A stretch of 64,000 nt of DNA, taken from assembly GCA_963805255.1 (NCBI GenBank), contig CAWDTK010000028.1, forward strand, positions 1-64,000. Direction: 5' to 3'. The notes under the pieces were generated by a model, which was not told where the DNA came from, ran no database searches, and saw only the letters and a program-made list of their open reading frames with translations. Both the position numbers and the translations under genes were made by a program. This document shows, piece after piece, positions 1 through 9,026 of the stretch; the stretch's first letter is position 1, and each line of letters opens with the position of its first letter. This DNA comes from Bog-532 sp963805255. Its GTDB lineage: Bacteria > Actinomycetota > Actinomycetes > Streptosporangiales > Streptosporangiaceae.

Positions 1-106
1 GCAGGCACACACCCTTTCTTCCTTACTCAAAAGAACCGATGTCATGTTGTTTGCGAGTGCAGCGTGACGACCTGGCCCAGTGGCTCAGTGGCCGGAGAGA
101 TGCCGC

Positions 107-1591
107 ATGAGCGATGACTTGAGCTACGACGTCCGAATCTGGAAGACAGAGATCTACCGCGGCGCCAGGGTCACCACATACGCGGTTCGGTGGAAGGCTG
201 GCCCCAAGCGGTGGAGGCGATCATTCCGCATCGCCGCGCAGGCGGACAGCTTCCGCGCCGAACTCCTGGCAGCCGCCAGGCGCGGTGAAGCCTTCGCAAC
301 AGGAACGGGGCTACCCGCCGTGTGGCGGCGCGATGATCCGGGGATGAGGTGGTATGACTTCACGTGTGCCTACGTGGACATGAAGTGGAAGCCGGTAAGT
401 GCCAAGTACCGGCGAGCCATCGCACAAGCACTGGCTGCCGCGCTGCCCGCCATGATCGAATCGGCGGTGGGCAAGCCGTCTGATGCCGATATCCGCCGCG
501 CGGTCCTTGGCTGGGGTTACAACACCCGGATCCGAACGTCAGCGCCGGACGATGTGGCGGCCGTGCTGACCTGGCTATCGCGCAACACCCGGCCAGTGTC
601 AGCCTTGCGTCGCTCAGCCGATGCCCGCGCACTGCTAGAGATGGCAGTCACTCGGCTCGATGGCAGCCGCGTCGCCGCGACATCGGCCAGACGCCACCGT
701 GCCGTCCTGTTCAACGCGCTGCAATACGCGGTCGAACTGGGGCTACTCGACGCTAATCCGATCAAAGATCTGCGGTGGACCGCTCCGCGCGCCTCGCAGG
801 CAATCGACCGCCGCCGCGTCATCAACCCCGATCAGGCCCGCGCTCTCTTGGCTGCCGTGGAAGCACAAGAGCCGTCCGGCCCGAGACTAGTGGCGTTCTT
901 CGGCGTCATGTACTACTGCGGGCTGCGACCTGAAGAGGCCGTCATGCTCCGGACGGCAGACCTGCGCCTGCCCCCTGATGGCACATGGGGGGAGATGCAC
1001 GTCACCACCACCGCACCGGACGCTGGTACGCGGTGGACAGACTCCGGCGCCGGGCGGGACCGGCGCGGGCTCAAGCACCGGGGCGAAGGTGAGATACGGG
1101 CCGTCCCGATCCCGCCTCCCCAGGTACGGCTGTTCCGGTTCCAGTTGGACGAGTACGGCACATCTCCCGATGGCCACGTATTCCATGGCGTCAAGGGTGG
1201 CCTGCTCGCGACGATCACCTATCGCCGGGCATGGAAGCGGGCCCGTGAGGCTGCGTTCGACGCAGGCGAATACGCGTCCCCGCTGGGTCGCCGCCCCTAC
1301 GACCTCCGCCACGCATGCTTGTCCACATGGCTCAACGGGGGAGTAGCGCCCGCCCAGGTCGCCGAGTGGGCAGGGCACAGCGTTGAAGTCCTGCTGCGCA
1401 CTTACGCTCGGTGTCTCGACGGCCAGCACGACATCGCCAAGCGGAGGATCATGGAAGCCCTCGACGACCCGGCACGCGATGACGGCAAGTCCCGGGCCGG
1501 CCAGGCCGATGGCGATAAGCAAGCCAACGACGACCGAGCTCCGGATCAGGGCCAGGAAGGCAGAGACGGTGAGGGCAGCGGAGATCGGTAG
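107..1591 (+). CDS. Tyrosine recombinase / phage-type integrase
   Basis: Site-specific recombinase of the tyrosine integrase family, which cuts and rejoins DNA at att sites. The C-terminal catalytic domain shows R274 (in CGLRPEEA), the box YDLRH at 398-402 with R401, H424 (in AGHS) and the presumed nucleophile Y433 (in RTYAR). The usual first His of the HxxR box is Tyr, as in some actinobacterial members. About 60 charged residues, rich in D, E, R and Q, follow the catalytic Tyr. I chose ATG 107 because GGAGAG lies 7 bases upstream; an in-frame ATG at 80 has no such site. The gene points at tRNA-Thr, 210 bp downstream, so it is probably the integration gene of an element lying to the left. 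No cargo is visible inside the window. Confidence 0.88.
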   Translation: MSDDLSYDVRIWKTEIYRGARVTTYAVRWKAGPKRWRRSFRIAAQADSFRAELLAAARRGEAFATGTGLPAVWRRDDPGMRWYDFTCAYVDMKWKPVSAKYRRAIAQALAAALPAMIESAVGKPSDADIRRAVLGWGYNTRIRTSAPDDVAAVLTWLSRNTRPVSALRRSADARALLEMAVTRLDGSRVAATSARRHRAVLFNALQYAVELGLLDANPIKDLRWTAPRASQAIDRRRVINPDQARALLAAVEAQEPSGPRLVAFFGVMYYCGLRPEEAVMLRTADLRLPPDGTWGEMHVTTTAPDAGTRWTDSGAGRDRRGLKHRGEGEIRAVPIPPPQVRLFRFQLDEYGTSPDGHVFHGVKGGLLATITYRRAWKRAREAAFDAGEYASPLGRRPYDLRHACLSTWLNGGVAPAQVAEWAGHSVEVLLRTYARCLDGQHDIAKRRIMEALDDPARDDGKSRAGQADGDKQANDDRAPDQGQEGRDGEGSGDR

Positions 1592-1800
1592 CTATCATCC
1601 CAGCGCACGACCGAGCGCCGAGCTTCGGCACGTATTCAGCACAGACAGCCGTTGTCGGCCGGTACTCACCAGTGCCAGCCGGACAACTTCGGACAGCGCC
1701 GGGCGCATCCCGGCCCTGTCCGGCAAAGGAAGAACCCGCAGGTCAGTATGTGGTTTTCACAGGCCAGCGGGCGGATCGGCTAGCATGCTCGGAGTCTCCC

Positions 1801-1873
1801 GCCGGTGTAGCTCAGTTGGCAGAGCAGCCGTCTTGTAAACGGCAGGTCAGCGGTTCGAATCCGCTCACCGGCT
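1801..1873 (+). tRNA. tRNA-Thr (anticodon TGT)
   Basis: A full cloverleaf can be drawn. The acceptor is GCCGGTG (1801-1807) paired with CACCGGC (1866-1872), the D-stem is GCTC/GAGC, and the anticodon stem GCCGT/ACGGC encloses the loop CTTGTAA with anticodon TGT at 1834-1836. The T-arm is AGCGG TTCGAAT CCGCT. The discriminator is T1873 and CCA is not encoded (CCC follows). Confidence 0.96.
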
Positions 1874-2191
1874 CCCAGGTGAATAGGCCTCAATCGGAAC
1901 GAAGCCGTAGCCACAGCGGCGGCGGCGCAAGCACGCTCCGCCATTACGCCGACCCGGATCCCGAGGTCGACCGGCGAGCCGCCGCCTGCCTTGCGCGGCT
2001 GACTGCCGGGCCAAGCTCTACCGAGAACCGGGCCGTGGCATGATTCCAAACCGCTCGGCTAAACTTACCAAGGCTCTGGACCACGGTCTTTGACCTGAAC
2101 TAGCTATCGCATGTTTGCCGGGACGTCATGCGGGGTGTCCGCAAACGGGCCGAGCGGACATGGCCGCACGCCTCAGCGTCTCCGCTGACGA
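1874..2191. other. Intergenic region without a recognisable gene
   Basis: These 318 bases separate tRNA-Thr from the end of the convergent DUF899 gene. Both strands carry open frames, but none has a plausible start site or a recognisable protein. The minus-strand frame over the tRNA is the familiar antisense-tRNA artefact. I see no direct repeat of the tRNA 3' end that would mark an att site. Confidence 0.5.
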
Positions 2192-2998
2192 TCAGGGCCC
2201 AATGGCGAGGTCGTCAGAGCGTCCAGCTTCGAGTCGCGGCCACTGGGGGATGGGGCGTCCGCCCGGCCACTCTGGCACTGGTGGCCAATCGGGCGGGCCG
2301 CCGTCAGTCCGCGTGTTGGTGCACTGTTGCGGCCAGCCGGGGGGTGAGTCCTCCCACGGCTCCTGGCGTCCGTATGCGGCCAGGTCCATGAGCGCGTAGC
2401 TGTAGTCCATGGCCTCGACGCCGCGCAGGGTGGTCCAGTAGGTTTCGAAGACGCGGTCGCCGTCCCGCAGGTAGCACACGATGTGCATCCTGCCCACGCG
2501 GCGCCCGACGAGGAGCGTGCCGAGGGAGTCCTGCGCGGAGTACCAGGGCATGTCCCAGCCCATGAAGTCGCGGTAGCGGATGCTTTCGCCATAGGGCCCC
2601 TGGCAGAAGACCGCGTAGGTGATGTCGCGGGAATGCAGGTAGGACAGCTCCGTGACCTGGGTGGTGACCCACGTGCAGCCTTCGCACTGCTCGGCCGCGG
2701 GGTGGCAGGCCCACCACATGAAGTAGTAGGCGATGAGCTGCCGGCGCCCTTCGAACGCGTCGAGCAGGGTGAGCGGCCCGCGGGGCCCGGTCAGCGCGAG
2801 GCTGGCGTCTACCTCGACCATCGGCAGGTGGCGCCGGGCCGCGGCGATCGCGTCGCCCTCCCGGGTGTGCGCCTTCTCCCGGACCCGCAGCCTGTCCAGT
2901 CCGGCCTGGAAGGTGGCCCGGTCGACGGCCGCGGGCAGGCTCGGTGCGCTGGCGGCGCCCGCCGCCGGGCCGCCGGGGTTTGCTGATTCATCCGTCAT
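2192..2998 (-). CDS. DUF899 family thioredoxin-like protein
   Basis: 268-residue member of the DUF899 family, proteins with a thioredoxin-like fold and no well-established substrate. The redox-type motif CEGC lies in the segment EQCEGCTWVTTQ, followed by conserved patterns such as CQGPYGESIRYRDFMGWDMP. ATG 2998 is chosen because AAGGAGGA lies 4 bases upstream; a longer frame reaching 3355 is only read-through over the neighbouring regulator. The start overlaps the end of the ArsR gene by 11 bases, so the two are translationally coupled in an operon with the AHSA1-like gene. The C-terminal 30 residues are rich in Trp and Pro. The family call is firm; the function is not known. Confidence 0.85.
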   Translation of the reverse strand: MTDESANPGGPAAGAASAPSLPAAVDRATFQAGLDRLRVREKAHTREGDAIAAARRHLPMVEVDASLALTGPRGPLTLLDAFEGRRQLIAYYFMWWACHPAAEQCEGCTWVTTQVTELSYLHSRDITYAVFCQGPYGESIRYRDFMGWDMPWYSAQDSLGTLLVGRRVGRMHIVCYLRDGDRVFETYWTTLRGVEAMDYSYALMDLAAYGRQEPWEDSPPGWPQQCTNTRTDGGPPDWPPVPEWPGGRPIPQWPRLEAGRSDDLAIGP

Positions 2999-3371
2999 GA
3001 CATCCTCCTTGGATGGGAGTGTTCGAGCCTTCGGTTTTCTTTGCTTCTGCGTGTGCCGCTTCGGCGAGCCGTTTGATCGTGGCGAGTCGCCGGTCCCATT
3101 GCGCGGCGAGGTCAGCCATGGCCCGGGTGGCCTGGTTGAGACGGTCGGCTTGGACCTGGTAGAGAACCTCCCGGCCGTGCTTGCGCCGGCTGACCAACCC
3201 GGCCTGTTCGAGCGCGACCAGATGTTTGGAGACCGCTTGGCGGGAGAAGGGCACCCGTCCGGCCAGCCAGCTGGCGCTGACGTCACCGTTGCTGACGAGG
3301 AGGTCGAGGACCCGGCGACGAGAGGGGTCGGCGATGGCCGACCACACCTCGTCATCGGCCTGCGCCGTCAT
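2988..3371 (-). CDS. ArsR/SmtB-family transcriptional regulator
   Basis: 127-residue winged-helix repressor of the ArsR type found beside AHSA1 genes (SdpR/YczG-like). It opens with DEVWSAIADPSRRRVLDLL. The recognition helix region is FSRQAVSKHLVALEQAGLV, followed by the wing RRKHGREVLYQV. No metal-binding Cys pair is seen in the recognition helix, so metal sensing is unlikely. It overlaps the upstream AHSA1-like gene by 4 bases (ATGA) and the downstream DUF899 gene by 11 bases, which makes it the middle gene of a tight operon. Autoregulation from the inverted repeats upstream of the operon is inferred. Confidence 0.9.
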   Translation of the reverse strand: MTAQADDEVWSAIADPSRRRVLDLLVSNGDVSASWLAGRVPFSRQAVSKHLVALEQAGLVSRRKHGREVLYQVQADRLNQATRAMADLAAQWDRRLATIKRLAEAAHAEAKKTEGSNTPIQGGCHDG

Positions 3372-3814
3372 CCCGACTGGCGCTTCGCAAGTATCTGGGC
3401 GAGGCGGTCCAGGTACTCGGCCCAGCCGCCCCGGTGCTCGCCGGCATAACGTTCTTTCTCCGCGTCGGGCCAGGCGAGCAGCTCATGGCCGCTTTCGGAC
3501 ACTCGAAGACGGGTCCGCTCGTCGCCGTCCGGCGTCAGCGTGAACTCGACGAGCATCGAGTTGCCAGTCACTGGTTCCTCCCCGCGGGGATGGTTCCAGC
3601 GGAATGAGAACCGGGTCGGTGGATCGACCGTCTCCACGACGACCGGGCCGCCCTGGTCCCCGAACCCCATGAAGCCATGAGCGCCGGGTTCCACGACCAG
3701 TTCCACCCGGTCGGCGAACCACTGGCTCATCTGATCGGGCTCGGTGATGGTGCGCCACACCACCTCCGCCGGTGCCTCGATCAGAACCTCCCGCTCGATC
3801 ACCAGGTCCGCCAT
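3368..3814 (-). CDS. SRPBCC / AHSA1 (activator of Hsp90 ATPase homologue) domain protein
   Basis: 148-residue START/Bet v1-like protein of the AHSA1 subfamily. It has the usual opening EREVLIEAPAEVVWRTITEP and the motif QMSQWFADR, and the C-terminal GGWAEYLDRLAQIL is typical. Such proteins bind small hydrophobic ligands; no reaction can be assigned. It is the first gene of an operon read leftward, coupled by ATGA overlap to the ArsR regulator, with DUF899 following. This AHSA1 / ArsR / DUF899 combination recurs in actinobacteria, which supports co-function in a small stress or ligand response. Confidence 0.87.
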   Translation of the reverse strand: MADLVIEREVLIEAPAEVVWRTITEPDQMSQWFADRVELVVEPGAHGFMGFGDQGGPVVVETVDPPTRFSFRWNHPRGEEPVTGNSMLVEFTLTPDGDERTRLRVSESGHELLAWPDAEKERYAGEHRGGWAEYLDRLAQILAKRQSG

Positions 3815-3912
3815 CAGTATCCGATCCCTCGCTGAGCGCGTCGGCGGCTATCGCCGGTCACGGGTGCCGCCACGTGGCGTCGCATGTCGGTCATCGCTCA
3901 CTCCCACTCTCG

Positions 3913-3971
3913 AACTGCAACCCACGGTAGCACGTAAAGAACAGATGTGCAACCAATGCTTGCAGTTGGTT
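3913..3971. promoter_or_regulatory. Putative operator of the AHSA1-arsR-DUF899 operon
   Basis: About 100 bp upstream of the first gene two inverted repeats occur. AACTGCAA (3913-3920) is complementary to TTGCAGTT (3960-3967), and AACCAA (3950-3955) faces TTGGTT (3966-3971). TGCAACC occurs twice in direct orientation (3916 and 3947). Use as the ArsR binding site is inferred from position and symmetry only. Confidence 0.4.
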
Positions 3972-4129
3972 CACCACGCACGCGCTGAAGGCAGCGTCCC
4001 GACGGGTTGAGGTGGCGAGGGTGCTGGTGGCATGGCATCGAGGCTGGCCGGCTTTCACGTCAGGGCCGAGGGCTGGCCCGCTACGATCGGTAGCCTGGTG
4101 GATGGCAGGTGGGAGAGGCTGGGGCACCG

Positions 4130-4350
4130 GTGAGCGCGCGGTTGAGTACCCTGCTGGCCAGCGACCCTGTGGTGACTCACCTGGTTCGCCGGCGCACCAT
4201 TCGCAGCTTCGGCCGGCCCGCGCCCGGGATCGGGCAGGTGGCTCACGGACGGACCTGTGGGTGTTTCGCCGCGAGTTGTGAGCGGCGCGGCCGCGCAACG
4301 AGGTCCTCGCCATCAAGGGCGGCGCGTATCTGGCGGCGGTCGGCCGCTGA
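4130..4350 (+). pseudogene. Possible gene remnant, unassigned
   Basis: The stretch from a GTG at 4130 reads naturally (for example LLASDPVVTHLVRRRTIRSF), weakly recalling the start of nitroreductases. In a different frame, 4282-4350 ends in another natural-looking run, NEVLAIKGGAYLAAVGR, just before a stop. The two pieces are out of frame and no complete domain is present. I read this as an internally deleted, decayed gene, but the family is uncertain and chance is possible. The rest of the 580-bp gap between the AHSA1 gene and the Bax-inhibitor-like gene shows only the operator. Confidence 0.2.
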
Positions 4351-4394
4351 CACGCGGTGTCTGGCGACGACGGCCGGGCAAGATCACCCGGCGC

Positions 4395-5054
4395 TCACGT
4401 GTTACCTCTCGAGAAGATCCGCAGGAAGAACAGGAACACGTTCAGCGCGTCGAGGAAGATCGATGCGGCGATCAGCGGCGCGGAGCCGGGGTCCTTGGAG
4501 CGCCGTACCCGCTGGAAATCGGACATGGTCAGGCCGGCGAAGATCACCAGCCCGAGAACCGAATAGACGAGCGAGCCGGCCGGGATGTGGATGAAGATCA
4601 GCACGATGCCGAAGATGATGAGCGCGATGAGCGCCCAGAAGCACACGCGGGCGAGGCCGGACAGGTCCCGCCGGGTTGCGTAGCCGGCCGCGCCGAAGCC
4701 GGCGATGAACAGCGCGGTGGCTCCGCCGGCCTGCCACAGCGCCTGCGGGTCCGCGCCCGCGTAGTACACCAGTGTCGGCGCCGTCGCCAGCCCGAGCAGC
4801 AGGCCGACCGCGAACAGCAGGGCGGCGCTCACCAACCCGGACCGCCGCACCGTGAAGTTCATGCTGATCAGGCAGGCAAAGGCGGCGATGAACCCGACGA
4901 AGGCCCAGCCGTAGGACAGATGACGTCCCAGGTAGGCGCCGAGCGCGAAGAACCCGGCCGTGACCGCGACGTATTCCATCGTCTGCCCGAACAGGGCGTG
5001 CGTCTGGTCGCCGCTCGCCGATCCGGTTTCGCTGTACCTAAGAGACTCGCTCAT
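4395..5054 (-). CDS. Bax inhibitor-1 / YccA-like integral membrane protein
   Basis: 219-residue membrane protein with about seven hydrophobic segments, matching the TMBIM/BI-1 family (YccA, YbhL). Recognisable family features are FGQTMEYVAVTAGFFALGAYLG near the N-terminus and the last segment SIFLDALNVFLFFLRIF, where family members carry a conserved Asp. Homologues act as pH-sensitive calcium leak channels or modulate membrane proteases; the role here is not shown. ATG 5054 is preferred over 5078 because GGAAGG lies just upstream. A disrupted ISL3 transposase occupies the upstream side. Confidence 0.82.
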   Translation of the reverse strand: MSESLRYSETGSASGDQTHALFGQTMEYVAVTAGFFALGAYLGRHLSYGWAFVGFIAAFACLISMNFTVRRSGLVSAALLFAVGLLLGLATAPTLVYYAGADPQALWQAGGATALFIAGFGAAGYATRRDLSGLARVCFWALIALIIFGIVLIFIHIPAGSLVYSVLGLVIFAGLTMSDFQRVRRSKDPGSAPLIAASIFLDALNVFLFFLRIFSRGNT

Positions 5055-5204
5055 GACACCCTTCCGCCTTCCCCGCACCCTCGGCCGTACCGTGAGCTCG
5101 CGGGCCCGTTCCGGATCCCCCGCCCCCGGTATGCACGGCGTCGTCGTCTTCTGTGCCAGCCCAGGACCGGGGGCCGAGCTGGTCAGTAGTCCCCACTCCG
5201 CATC

Positions 5205-6146
5205 TGGCAGGAGCTGCCGCAGGTGCCGCCGCTGCCGGCGACGGCCCGGCGCGAGAGCAGGCCGGCGCCGAGATCGCGGACCGGGGGATCACCCCGGCGG
5301 AGGCGGCCCGGCACGCTGGGATCTCCTGGCGGCGCATGACGTGTTCGCCGCCGCCGCGGGCCCGGTGCTGGAGCAGGCCCCCGCGCCGGTGGCGCACCTG
5401 GGCATCGACGAGCACCGCCGCGGCGGCCGGTGGCGCATCGATGAGCAGACCGGGGAATACCTGCTGCTCGCAGACCGGTGGCACACCGGCTTCTTTGACC
5501 TGTCCGGGGATCAGGGGCTGCTCGGGCAGGTGGAGGGCCGCACCGCCGATGACGCCGCTACTGGCTGGCGCAGGCCGCCCCCGCCTGGCGGGACGCGATC
5601 CGGGTGGTCGCGATCGATATGTGCTCTATCTATGCGTCCGCGGTGCGCCGGATGCTGCCCGGCGCGCGGATCGCGGTGGACTTGTTCCACGTCGTGCACC
5701 TGGCCGTAAAGATGACCGGCGACGTGCGTCGCTGGGTCGTCCGCGGCAAGTACGGGCGCCGCGGCCGCTCCGGCGACCCCGAGTACGGCATCAAGAACCT
5801 GCTCGTCCGGAACCTGGAGCACCTGTCACCCGCCCAGTTCACCAAGATCATGGACACCCTGCAGGCGGATCCGGCCGGGCAGGAAATCGCCGCCGCCTGG
5901 ATCGGCAAGGAGAAACTCCGCGACGTCCTGAACCTGCGCGCCCGCGTCACCGGCTCCACGCCGTGTGAGCGCGACGTCCGCGGCGGCTCTTCGCCTTCTA
6001 CGACTGGTGCGCCCAGAACGACGACATCCGAGCTGGTAGCCGCGAGACAGTATGCCGCTGGGAGGACGAGATCGTCTGCGCGATCTGACGGCGTCACGAA
6101 CGCGCTCGAGAGTGAAGGTGAAAGAAGGTGGAAGGAAAAATACTAA
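5205..6146 (+). pseudogene. ISL3-family transposase, multiply frameshifted
   Basis: Homology runs across three frames in order. QVPPLPATARRE and DRGITPAEAARHAGISW come first, then AHDVFAAAAGPVLEQAPAP and HLGIDEHRRGGRWRIDE, then the DDE-domain core VAIDMCSIYASAVRRMLPGA with VDLFHVVHLA, and finally LFAFYDWCAQNDDIRAGSRE ending at 6088. This is the ISL3 transposase layout lacking its N-terminal zinc finger. Frame changes occur near 5325, 5560 and 5985, and fragments recalling GVTNARSES follow. No terminal inverted repeats could be identified by eye. The transposase is dead, and the element marks this stretch as acquired or decaying DNA. Confidence 0.85.
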
Positions 6147-6334
6147 TGACCGATCCACCTCCACTGTGGTTGGCTGTCTTTCAACGCGGTCGTACCAGCT
6201 GAGCCTGGAGCTTGTACGGTTCCCGATCGGATTTGCTGGAACGTGACGTCCTCGTTCCTGGCGAAGATCTTGCGCCCGGAAAACCGCCGACAGCCGGGTG
6301 GCTTTCGGCGGCCTCCCTGGCGAAGGAGAAGGAA

Positions 6335-6745
6335 ATGATACTGGCCGCTGGGTCGTCGTCTTATCCGCTCTTGGACGCTTTCTGGACGGTACTTGAGATT
6401 TTCCTGTGGGTGATCTGGATCTGGATCCTGATCACGGTGTTCATCGACATCTTCCGCAGTCATGATCTGTCCGGCTGGGCCAAGGCCCTGTGGTTCGTGT
6501 TCGTGCTGTTCATCCCGCTAATCGGCGTGCTGGTCTACCTGATCGCCCGCGGCGATTCCATGCACGAACGGCAGATGCGGCAGGCCCAGCTGAAGGATCA
6601 GGCCGTCCGCGGTTATATCCAGCAAGCTGCGGCGGGCTCACCGGCCAGTGCCGCGGACCAGCTGGAGAAGCTGGCTAACCTCCGGGACCGGGGAGTCATC
6701 ACTGCTGAGGAGTTCGAACGCGAGAAGGCCAAGATCCTGGCCTGA
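6335..6745 (+). CDS. PLDc_N / SHOCT-domain small membrane protein
   Basis: 136-residue protein with two N-terminal transmembrane helices of the phospholipase-D-nuclease N-terminal type (FLWVIWIWILITVFIDIF, then AKALWFVFVLFIPLIGVLVY). A charged linker follows, and a C-terminal SHOCT motif reads DQLEKLANLRDRGVITAEEF. These proteins are common in actinobacteria; SHOCT domains probably mediate oligomerisation. ATG 6335 has AAGGAG about 7 bases upstream; the longer frame from 6212 has none. It stands alone between the IS remnant and a MEDS remnant. Confidence 0.85.
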   Translation: MILAAGSSSYPLLDAFWTVLEIFLWVIWIWILITVFIDIFRSHDLSGWAKALWFVFVLFIPLIGVLVYLIARGDSMHERQMRQAQLKDQAVRGYIQQAAAGSPASAADQLEKLANLRDRGVITAEEFEREKAKILA

Positions 6746-6971
6746 GCCAGCCAGATCTCTTCCGATCCAGGCGTGCGCTTCGCGGTTCGTTCAGGGTGTG
6801 CTGGCGGGTGCGGAGCCACATCACACATCGGGCTAGCGTCCGGCGTCGTCAGCTGGTCATCTGCCGTCGTGCCCGGCCGCTGATCGCGCCAGGGTCAAGA
6901 TTCGGGGCGCGGTTGGCCCGGTAAAGATCGGTGTGGGCTAGGCTCAGGCTTACCGTCGCGAGGAGCAACCC

Positions 6972-7252
6972 ATGACCGGGCCTGTGTCGTTGGGTATTCT
7001 GGAGGGCCCGGTGCCAGGCGGCAGCCACATCAGTGCGCTCTATAGCGGGTCAGCGGGCCGGGACGAGGTCGTGATGCCGTTCCTGGCTGAGGATCTGCGA
7101 ACCGGGCAGAGACGTACACCTGGCGGACCCGCCCCATGATGATCGTCGATGGCATGGTCCATGACAACCAGTACTACGTCGGCCAGTACTACGTCGGCGC
7201 GGACGCGTTTCCCGGCGTTACGAGATTAAACCGTGCCCGGCAGCAGGCCTGA
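6972..7252 (+). pseudogene. MEDS (DcmR-type sensory) domain protein, internally deleted
   Basis: The frame from ATG 6972 (AGGAG 6 bases upstream) begins like actinobacterial MEDS proteins: PGGSHISALYSGSAGRDEVV, then MPFLAEDLRTGQ. It stops at 7139. In another frame the family's C-terminal end appears as RPMMIVDGMVHDNQYY, ending at 7252. About 100 central residues are missing, so this is a deletion remnant of a sensor that normally precedes a regulator. A perfect 15-bp tandem duplication (7169-7198) lies in the tail. The remnant overlaps the start of the PucR-type gene. Confidence 0.7.
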
Positions 7253-8918
7253 TCGTGAAGGTCCGGTCCGCGAGCAACGCTCCGCACTCAGGAGCCTGCT
7301 CGTGCTTTTGATGCTCTTGACTCAGCAAGATCGCCAGGCCAGCATTCTGCCTTTCGTCGCGAATGCGGTCGAATCCCTGGGTCCGTGCAAGACTCTGGGC
7401 ATCGCCCTTGATGGCCATTGGCAGGATCTCCGGATACCTGGCCGGCCGGGCCTTTCCGCGAATCTTCCGGCTGTCACGCCGGCTGGCCCGGGCAGCCCGG
7501 CGGCGGACGGGGGGCGGGTTGAGGTCCCCGGGGTGCCATGGTCATGGGCCTACTCGCTGTCCAGTCCTCATGGGCCGTCTGGCTACCTGGTGGTCGGGGC
7601 CGATGGCCAGCCCGCCGAAAATGAGCGATTCCTGCTGCAGGTGCTGGCGCAGCAGGCGGGGGTGGCGCTGGCCAATGTGCGGCTGCGCAGCCGGGAGCGC
7701 GAACAGGCCGCGGAGCTGCGGGCCGCTAACCTCGCGCTGGGACGCAGGATGGAGATCCACGAGAGGCTGACGATGGTTGCCCTCCGGGGTGAGGGGCAGA
7801 AGGGGATCGCTCAGGCGGTCTACGAGCTGACGGATCGCGCGGCGGCCATTGAGGACCGCTTCGGCAACCTGCGGGCGTGGGCAGGTCCTGGCCGCCCGGA
7901 TCCCTATCCCAAGGGCCACCCGGATCAGCGGGACCGGCTCCTGGGCCGGATGATGATCGCCTCCGGGCCGGTCCGGGAAGGGGAGCACCTCTTCTCGGTA
8001 GCCTTGCTCGGGGGAACCCCGGTGGGCGTACTTGCCCTCCATGATCCTGACGGGACAGCGGGAGATACCGAGCGGATGGCCATCGAGCATGGGACCACGG
8101 TGCTCACCATGGAGATCGCCCGCCTGCAGGGCCTGGTCGAGACCGATACGCGGCTGCGCGTCAACCTCGTGCTCGATCTGATCGCCGGCACCGGTCCAGA
8201 CGGAGCCGGCGCGCTGAACCGTGCCCAGGCCCTCGGCTACGACCTGGGGCGCCCGCACCGGGTCGCCATCGTCGATGCTGCGCAGAGCGACGACGATATC
8301 GACCTGTTCTTCCACGCCGTGAGCCGGGCCGCCCGGCAGCTCAAGGTGGGGTCGCTGCTGGCTCCACGACTCCATGACGTGATCGTCCTGGCCGACACGG
8401 AGGCACCGTGGGAGCGGTTCCGGGAATGCGTGGCCGCAGAACTGCATGGCGCCCACGGCCGGATCGGCGTCGGCGGGTGGTGCCGCGAGTCCAGTGAATT
8501 CCCGCGCTCGTACCGGGAAGCGCAGCTGGCGCTGCAGATCCAGAAGACGATCGGTGGTCCCGAGCAAGTCACGATCTTTGGTGACCTTGGGGTTTATCAG
8601 CTCCTGGCGACGGCCAACGACACGTCAGCCATCGAGCAATTCGTGCGTCAGTGGCTTGGCCGGCTGATCGACTACGACTCTCTCCATGGCACACAGCTGG
8701 TTCTCACGCTCAGCGAGTACCTCGATCACGGTGGCAGCTACGACGCCTCCGCCGGCGCGCTCTCTATCCACCGCAGCACCCTGAAGTACCGCCTGAGGCG
8801 CATCCGTGAGGTGTCCGGCTACGATCTCAGCCTTCCTGACACCCACTTCAACTTGCAGCTTGCCGCTCGGGCACGGCGGACGCTGCAGGCCCTCCGCCAA
8901 TCCCGACCGATGGTATAG
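7233..8918 (+). CDS. PucR/CdaR-type transcriptional regulator with GAF-like N-terminus
   Basis: 561-residue regulator. Residues 1-150 look like a degenerate GAF sensor (RFLLQVLAQQAGVALANVRL). A coiled segment rich in Arg and Glu follows, then a second ligand-binding stretch with IASGPVREGEHLFSVALLGG. The central GGDEF-like region of PucR proteins carries GRIGVGGWCRESSEFPRSYR. The end is the PucR HTH_30 domain, ALSIHRSTLKYRLRRIREVS. Such proteins activate catabolic or secondary-metabolite genes in response to small molecules. The start is uncertain: GTG 7233 overlaps the MEDS remnant and lacks a clear ribosome site. It lies upstream of a broken LuxR gene; no target is evident nearby. Confidence 0.82.
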   Translation: MPGSRPDREGPVREQRSALRSLLVLLMLLTQQDRQASILPFVANAVESLGPCKTLGIALDGHWQDLRIPGRPGLSANLPAVTPAGPGSPAADGGRVEVPGVPWSWAYSLSSPHGPSGYLVVGADGQPAENERFLLQVLAQQAGVALANVRLRSREREQAAELRAANLALGRRMEIHERLTMVALRGEGQKGIAQAVYELTDRAAAIEDRFGNLRAWAGPGRPDPYPKGHPDQRDRLLGRMMIASGPVREGEHLFSVALLGGTPVGVLALHDPDGTAGDTERMAIEHGTTVLTMEIARLQGLVETDTRLRVNLVLDLIAGTGPDGAGALNRAQALGYDLGRPHRVAIVDAAQSDDDIDLFFHAVSRAARQLKVGSLLAPRLHDVIVLADTEAPWERFRECVAAELHGAHGRIGVGGWCRESSEFPRSYREAQLALQIQKTIGGPEQVTIFGDLGVYQLLATANDTSAIEQFVRQWLGRLIDYDSLHGTQLVLTLSEYLDHGGSYDASAGALSIHRSTLKYRLRRIREVSGYDLSLPDTHFNLQLAARARRTLQALRQSRPMV

Positions 8919-9026
8919 ACGCCTGGTCCTATCAGGACAGCCGGTTGGTCCCGAAGGGACGGTGCGCCGGGACCACGCCTCGCCAATGCTGGAGCCGAAG
9001 GTCCCCTCCAGCCCCCGGGGGTAAGT

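Noticed and set aside
1780..2049. Minus-strand 89-codon frame over tRNA-Thr containing GERIRTADLPFTRRLLCQLS
   Set aside because: This is the antisense of the tRNA and a well-known false protein in databases.
2192..3355. 387-codon form of the DUF899 protein
   Set aside because: The extra 119 residues are an out-of-frame reading of the ArsR gene; ATG 2998 has an ideal ribosome site.
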